A stretch of DNA of 64,000 nt, from the NCBI RefSeq assembly GCF_020537505.1, contig NZ_JAJBMO010000003.1, positions 190,507 through 254,506 of the forward strand, read 5' to 3'. Source of the stretch: Blautia glucerasea (GTDB lineage: Bacteria; Bacillota; Clostridia; Lachnospirales; Lachnospiraceae). Below, one piece after another: positions 59,934 to 64,000 of the stretch. The position numbers and the translations under genes are program-made. Numbering within the stretch: position 1 is the stretch's first letter; every line of letters starts with the position of its first letter. The notes under the pieces are model-generated. The model was not told the DNA's origin, ran no database searches, and was given only the letters and a program-made list of their open reading frames with translations.

Positions 59934-60624
59934 GTATCTTAGGGAAACACGAATGGTTGATTTTTCTAATCCGGCAATTCAAAAACTTATTCAAAATATG
60001 AAATGGAAGGAAATGGGTGAATTTGAAAGGATTAAGGCAATCTACAACTATGTAAGAGATGATGTTTTATTTGGATATAATATTGATGACGGAATTTCAG
60101 CTTCAAAAGTACTTGCAGATGGTTATGGACAATGTAATACAAAAGGAACTTTATTTATGGCACTTTTACGTGCCTGCAATATTCCATGCAGAGTACATGG
60201 TTTTACCATTGATAAAAGCCTGCAGAAAGGAGCTATGACCGGGTTTGTTTACCGTAATGCTCCAAAAAATATTTTCCATAGCTGGGTAGAAATTAATTTT
60301 GAAAATCAGTGGTATGAATTGGAAGCCTTCATTTTGGATAAATCTTATATAAAGAAGTTACAAGAACGAAATCCGGAATGTAAAGGTGCATTTTGTGGTT
60401 ATGGAGTAGCAGTCAAGGATTTCAGAAATCTCATTATTGAATTTGATAGGAACAATACTTATATTCAGAGCGAGGGAATCAATCAGGATTTTGGTGTTTA
60501 TGATTGTCCAGATGAACTGTTGAAGGAACATCATCAAGAAATTTCAGCCTTTAAAGCATTTGCTTATAGACATATTGGAAGACACCTCATGAATCGTAAT
60601 GTCAGGAAGATTAGAGAACGATAG
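59923..60624 (+). CDS. Transglutaminase-like (cysteine protease fold) protein
   Basis: The 233-residue protein shows the transglutaminase-core triad: Cys in ADGYGQCNTKGTLFMALLRACNIPCRVHGF near 91, His in IFHSWVEINF near 130, and an acidic residue in WYELEAF. No signal peptide is present, so it acts inside the cell. It overlaps the methyltransferase gene, which suggests a two-enzyme modification pathway. I cannot name the substrate. A GG-rich ribosome site lies inside the upstream gene. Confidence 0.85.
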   Translation: MKDKYLRETRMVDFSNPAIQKLIQNMKWKEMGEFERIKAIYNYVRDDVLFGYNIDDGISASKVLADGYGQCNTKGTLFMALLRACNIPCRVHGFTIDKSLQKGAMTGFVYRNAPKNIFHSWVEINFENQWYELEAFILDKSYIKKLQERNPECKGAFCGYGVAVKDFRNLIIEFDRNNTYIQSEGINQDFGVYDCPDELLKEHHQEISAFKAFAYRHIGRHLMNRNVRKIRER

Positions 60625-60727
60625 TTTTAAGCTTTTAGAATTAAAATTAAATTTGGAGGGTACAAAAAGAAGGCTTTATAAAAACAAATCGAAATCATTT
60701 TGAGTTGATTGCTTGTAATGACACAGA

Positions 60728-60755
60728 TTTACAAACTAACAAATGATGGTATAAT
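60728..60755 (+). promoter_or_regulatory. Promoter of the flavodoxin gene
   Basis: TTTACA (60728-60733), 16-bp spacer, TATAAT (60750-60755), 30 bp before the ATG. Confidence 0.7.
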
Positions 60756-60785
60756 TTTATTGTTGAACTGACAGAAAGGGTAAAT

Positions 60786-61217
60786 ATGAGAAAAGCAATC
60801 GTATATGCATCGGTGCATCATGGAAATACAGAAAAAATAGTAAAAAGCATAGCAGAAGAGTGTCAGGTAGATTTGATTGATGCAGTAAAACAGTCAGATG
60901 CAGATCTGAGCAGTTATGATATGATCGGGTTTGCATCAGGAATCTATTTTTCAAAGTTTCATCAGTCGATGTTGAAATTTGCTGAAAAGAATTTACCAGA
61001 TGACAAAAAGGTCTTCCTGATCTGTACTTATGGTGGAAGTGCGAATTATAAATCCATAGAGCAGATTTTGAACAAAAAACATGCCAGCGTAGAGGGTAAA
61101 TTTGGATGCAAAGGATACGATACATTTGGTCCGTTCAAACTGGTCGGAGGTATTGCAAAAGGACATCCAGATGATAAAGATATCCAATATGCAGTGGAAT
61201 TTGTAAAAGACTTATAA
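60786..61217 (+). CDS. Flavodoxin family protein
   Basis: The 143-residue protein has the flavodoxin FMN phosphate loop near its start (VYASVHHGNTEKIVKSIAEE) and an FMN ring loop in YDMIGFASGIYFSKFHQSM. A third loop is ICTYGGSANYK. It is a single-domain electron carrier or flavodoxin-like oxidoreductase. GAAAGGG lies before ATG. It lies 25 bp before the GIY-YIG/DUF2075 gene and could be cotranscribed with it. Confidence 0.9.
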   Translation: MRKAIVYASVHHGNTEKIVKSIAEECQVDLIDAVKQSDADLSSYDMIGFASGIYFSKFHQSMLKFAEKNLPDDKKVFLICTYGGSANYKSIEQILNKKHASVEGKFGCKGYDTFGPFKLVGGIAKGHPDDKDIQYAVEFVKDL

Positions 61218-61242
61218 ACACGTAAAGAAGAGGAGCAGTAAA

Positions 61243-62997
61243 ATGGAGGTTGCAAAACCAATCATTCGTAAAATAGATGATACACCTGAGTCATTAACAA
61301 TATTTGAAGAGGATTTATGCTCTTATTCGGATGAAAACGTACAGGAAATAATAACATCGTATCCAACTGTATATATCCATAATTGGAAAGAATCTGATGA
61401 GTATGAGGTGTACATAGGAGAATCAAATAATGTGATTCAACGTACAAGACAGCATTATGAGACCGGACTTTATAATGCAAATTCCTGGCAAAACAGAATA
61501 ACAGGAAAATCTGCGGCCTTGTATATTATCGGTCATGAACATTTTAACAAGTCTATGACATTAGATGTTGAAAATCGTTTGATGCATTATATGCTCAGTG
61601 TACCTAAGGTAAGAAAAGTTCATAATCTTCGAGGAAATCCACAGAATCATTATTATCCTATGGAGGAATTGGACAGGATTTTTTCAAAAATCTGGAGAGG
61701 CCTTCGGAAAGATAATAAAGATCTTTTTCCAACTGAAAGCATGATACATGATTCTGCAATCTTTAAAGCGTCGCCATTACATAAGTTAACAAAGGAACAG
61801 TTACAGGCAAGAGATAAAATAATTGAACGTGTGAAAATGGCTTTATCCATAGGTGCTGCAGGTCAATTAATCTTTGTAGAAGGCGAAGCAGGAACTGGAA
61901 AAACAGTATTAAACAGCAGCACATTTTATGAAATATGTTGTCTGGCAGAGGAAAATGGTTTGGATGATCTGAGATGTAATCTGATCATTAATCATGATGA
62001 ACAAATTACGGTATATGAGCAGATCGCTGAAAAATTAGGTTTAACAGATAAATATGGAGAAGTGGTTTCTAAACCAACACGATTTATAAATACACATTCT
62101 CCGAATAATCCAGTAGATATAGCTTTTGTTGATGAGGCTCATTTGCTTTGGACACAGGGTAAACAGTCATATCGTGGTGATAATCAGTTGCAGGATATAA
62201 TTGAACGCGCCAGGGTAACAGTTGTTATGTTTGATGAGAATCAGATTCTAACAACGGAGCAATTTTGGGAGTCACAAATACTTGACAAATACAGAGAAGA
62301 AGCCAAGAAGAATAAGAATTATATTGTGCTTAAAAACCAGTTAAGAATGCATGCAGGGAAAGAAATGTTAAACTGGATAGATGGATTTACAAAGAGAAAA
62401 GAGATACTTCCCTTGCCGAAACCTACTATTGACTATAGTATTCGAATCTTTTCTTCGCCAGAAAAACTGGATGAAGAAATATGTAAATTAGCAGACAAAG
62501 AGGAATCGTCGTTATCTCGTTTGATTGCAACATATGACTGGGAATATAATGCCAAAACCGATCCAACTGAACGTCTGAGTAAATACTGGGAAGTTCTTAT
62601 CAATGGATGGCATAAGCCATGGAATAGAGAACTGGAATCTGAATTGTCTCCAAAACAAAAACGTTATAATAAGAAACTAGCGTGGGCAGAGCAAAAACAG
62701 ACAATCGAAGAGGTAGGATCTACATTTACAATTCAAGGTTTTGATCTGAATTATGCAGGTGTAATTCTAGGTCCATCTGTAAAATATAAGGATGGAAGAA
62801 TTGTCTTTGATCCAGATTCGAGTTGTAATACAAAAGCTGTCAGAAAACGTACTTTGTCAGATGGGACAAAGAAGAAATTTGGTGAAGAGTTGCTCCGGCA
62901 TGAAGTAAGAGTCCTTATGACAAGAGGAGTCAATGGATTGTTTATTTATGCTTGTGATGAAGAATTGCGAAAAGCATTATTAGCTGCCGTAGAATAG
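61243..62997 (+). CDS. GIY-YIG nuclease fused to a DUF2075 superfamily 1-like ATPase
   Basis: The 584-residue protein has an N-terminal GIY-YIG domain at about residues 40-130 (YPTVYIHNW.. YEVYIGESNNVIQRTRQHYE, a VYI-YIG variant). A P-loop ATPase follows: Walker A GEAGTGKT near 215, Walker B VDIAFVDEAHLLW near 290, sensor LKNQLRMHAG near 365, and DUF2075 end GFDLNYAGVILGPSVKYKDGRIVFD with RVLMTRGVNGLFIYACDEEL. DUF2075 proteins are helicase-like; the fusion suggests DNA cleavage and remodelling, perhaps in phage defence or repair. It is followed 14 bp later by a MazG-like gene. AGAGGAGCAG precedes ATG. Confidence 0.92.
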   Translation: MEVAKPIIRKIDDTPESLTIFEEDLCSYSDENVQEIITSYPTVYIHNWKESDEYEVYIGESNNVIQRTRQHYETGLYNANSWQNRITGKSAALYIIGHEHFNKSMTLDVENRLMHYMLSVPKVRKVHNLRGNPQNHYYPMEELDRIFSKIWRGLRKDNKDLFPTESMIHDSAIFKASPLHKLTKEQLQARDKIIERVKMALSIGAAGQLIFVEGEAGTGKTVLNSSTFYEICCLAEENGLDDLRCNLIINHDEQITVYEQIAEKLGLTDKYGEVVSKPTRFINTHSPNNPVDIAFVDEAHLLWTQGKQSYRGDNQLQDIIERARVTVVMFDENQILTTEQFWESQILDKYREEAKKNKNYIVLKNQLRMHAGKEMLNWIDGFTKRKEILPLPKPTIDYSIRIFSSPEKLDEEICKLADKEESSLSRLIATYDWEYNAKTDPTERLSKYWEVLINGWHKPWNRELESELSPKQKRYNKKLAWAEQKQTIEEVGSTFTIQGFDLNYAGVILGPSVKYKDGRIVFDPDSSCNTKAVRKRTLSDGTKKKFGEELLRHEVRVLMTRGVNGLFIYACDEELRKALLAAVE

Positions 62998-63011
62998 AGA
63001 GGTATGAGGAA

Positions 63012-63332
63012 TTGAATAAAGAAACAATAGATAGAATTAGAAAATTTTCAGAAGATAGAGACTGGGATCAGTTTCATGGACCGGCAAATCTTGCAAAATC
63101 AATTGTTATTGAAGCAGCAGAGCTTCTTGAGTGCTTTCAGTGGTGTGATGATAATTTCAATCTTCAACATGTGAAGGAAGAATTGGCAGATGTACTTGTA
63201 TATTCTCAAAATCTGTTGGATAAGTTGGGACTGGATGCAGATGAGATCGTAAATATGAAGATGGATCAGAATGAGGCAAAATATCCGGTAGAAAAAGCAA
63301 AAGGTAGTGCTGCAAAATATACGGAACTGTAA
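63012..63332 (+). CDS. MazG-like nucleotide pyrophosphohydrolase
   Basis: The 106-residue protein starts at TTG 63012 with GAGAGG nine bases upstream. The MazG fold is visible: IRKFSEDRDWDQFHGPANLAKSIVIEAAELLECFQW (ExxE metal-binding pair), then KEELADVLVYSQNLLDKLGLD (ExxD pair). Such enzymes hydrolyse NTPs or ppGpp-like nucleotides. The gene follows the GIY-YIG/DUF2075 gene by 14 bp and ends in a terminator, so the two form an operon. Confidence 0.93.
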   Translation: MNKETIDRIRKFSEDRDWDQFHGPANLAKSIVIEAAELLECFQWCDDNFNLQHVKEELADVLVYSQNLLDKLGLDADEIVNMKMDQNEAKYPVEKAKGSAAKYTEL

Positions 63333-63347
63333 CATCAAAGATAAAAC

Positions 63348-63385
63348 AAGGGTGAATAGCCTGATCGTTTAGCTGTTCACCCTTT
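63348..63385 (+). terminator. Intrinsic terminator
   Basis: AAGGGTGAATAGC (63348-63360) pairs with GCTGTTCACCCTT (63372-63384), followed by TCTC and an A-run. A perfect TATAAT at 63485-63490 lies in the otherwise empty 63.39-63.63 kb gap. Confidence 0.8.
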
Positions 63386-63630
63386 CTCAAAAAAATAATA
63401 TATCATGAGTGCGTTGTATAGCTTCAAGAATCGGGTAGAAAGTGATTAACAATAATCTTTCTGCTCGATTTTTCATGTTAATGGTATAATATGTTCTATA
63501 TAGGTATCCGAGTACAATAACTGTTAGGTTTTTACAGATGACTGATTGGCTAATGCGTAAGACAAGGTAATGGATCAGAGAAAAATCATAATTTTTGATA
63601 ATAATTATTCGGAAAATGGAGGATTAAGCA

Positions 63631-63966
63631 ATGGAACGAGTTTGTAAATTTTTAAAAGAAGCAGGAACATATTATTTAGCAACAGTAGAAGGCGATCAGC
63701 CAAGAGTAAGACCTTTTGGAACAGCACATATTTTTGAAGGAAAACTTTACATACAGACAGGTAAAGTCAAAGAGGTATCAAAGCAGCTACACGCAAATTC
63801 AAAGGCTGAAATCTGTGCTTTTAAGAATGGTGAGTGGCTTCGTGTTGCTGGTGAACTGATTGAGGATGACAGAGTAGAAGCAAGACAGTCTATGCTTGAT
63901 GCATATCCTTCATTACAGAAGATAGTCTGGCTGCAGGAACCTATGGCTTCAGCCAAATCTGCTTGA
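63631..63966 (+). CDS. Pyridoxamine 5'-phosphate oxidase family protein with aberrant C-terminus
   Basis: The first 95 residues are a normal small PPOX/flavin-binding protein: VCKFLKEAGTYYLATVEGDQPRVRPFGTAHIFEGKLYIQTGK, SKAEICAFKNGEWLRVAGELIEDDR and LDAYPSLQK. After that relatives continue for 30-40 residues of conserved sequence, but here it becomes IVWLQEPMASAKSA and stops. One base over, the DNA reads SLAAGTYGFSQICLNEIPFF to a stop near 63,996, like the end of another protein. A deletion seems to have joined two genes. GGAGG precedes ATG. Confidence 0.75.
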   Translation: MERVCKFLKEAGTYYLATVEGDQPRVRPFGTAHIFEGKLYIQTGKVKEVSKQLHANSKAEICAFKNGEWLRVAGELIEDDRVEARQSMLDAYPSLQKIVWLQEPMASAKSA

Positions 63967-64000
63967 ATGAGATTCCGTTCTTCACGAATATCTTTTAGTG

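Noticed and set aside
1..64000. tRNA or rRNA genes as ICE targets
   Set aside because: No TPsiC-like or cloverleaf sequence was recognised; the ICE target is protein-coding or intergenic DNA.

Overview
The window looks like the chromosome of a gut-type clostridium, most likely a Lachnospiraceae member. The evidence is an alpha/beta-type small acid-soluble spore protein, a YolD/UmuC-like lesion-bypass pair, many hybrid histidine kinases with the MSHDIRTPMNAI signature, a GEMM-I (c-di-GMP) riboswitch, strong AGGAGG ribosome sites and moderate GC content. It carries one integrated ICE (integrative and conjugative element) of about 25.5 kb that is visibly richer in GC.

Bases 1-30,260 are mostly core genome. 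In order they hold: the tail of a receiver domain; an AraC regulator divergent from a galactokinase-family gene; a dicarboxylate/amino-acid symporter; a small ORF coupled to a DinB polymerase; a GntR(YtrA)-ABC operon; a MATE exporter; a spore protein; and an orphan HipB-like repressor with twin palindromic operators next to a decayed diguanylate cyclase. These are followed by a MATE exporter with its MerR regulator and a 19-bp-spacer promoter, a nitrilase-family hydrolase, an anchored exo/endonuclease/phosphatase-family protein and a UmuC-like polymerase with YolD. Three hybrid sensor kinases come next. The second is preceded by a promoter, a c-di-GMP-I riboswitch and a terminator; the third is 5'-truncated and frameshifted. 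The block ends with a purA-pyrB-pyrI operon divergent from a LysR regulator, and a DUF2284 protein.

Bases about 30,396-55,940 are the ICE. It is bounded by related short core sites and driven by a large serine recombinase. Almost every gene lies on the minus strand: ParB-like protein with AT-hooks, DUF7768, ArdA antirestriction, PcfB, VirD4 coupling protein, Maff2, VirB6/TrbL, a SpoVG-domain protein, two DNA methyltransferases, PrgI, VirB4, an NlpC/P60 hydrolase, DUF4315, DUF4366, Cys-rich proteins, two conserved unknowns, MobC, relaxase and a sigma-like factor. A VanRS-like two-component system plus a duplicated-domain lipoprotein form the cargo at 33.7-36.9 kb. The most striking unexplained signal is a 25-bp palindrome (arms ACTTCGGGACA and TGTCCCGAAGT around a 3-bp centre) present 13 times throughout the ICE backbone, absent from the cargo and not seen in the flanks. 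Five copies lie inside coding sequence and are read in three different frames. The ICE ParB-like protein is the obvious candidate binder, but that is inference.

Bases 55,950-64,000 return to chromosome. They hold an ORF displaced by the insertion, a ThrE-type exporter, remnants of another mobile element and of panE, an overlapping methyltransferase/transglutaminase-like pair, a flavodoxin, a GIY-YIG plus DUF2075 ATPase followed by a MazG-like pyrophosphohydrolase, and a flavin-binding protein whose C-terminus has been replaced. Several decayed genes on the right flank suggest repeated rearrangement. No tRNA, rRNA or CRISPR array was seen. Statements about GC content and family identity come from reading the sequence, not from computed statistics or searches.
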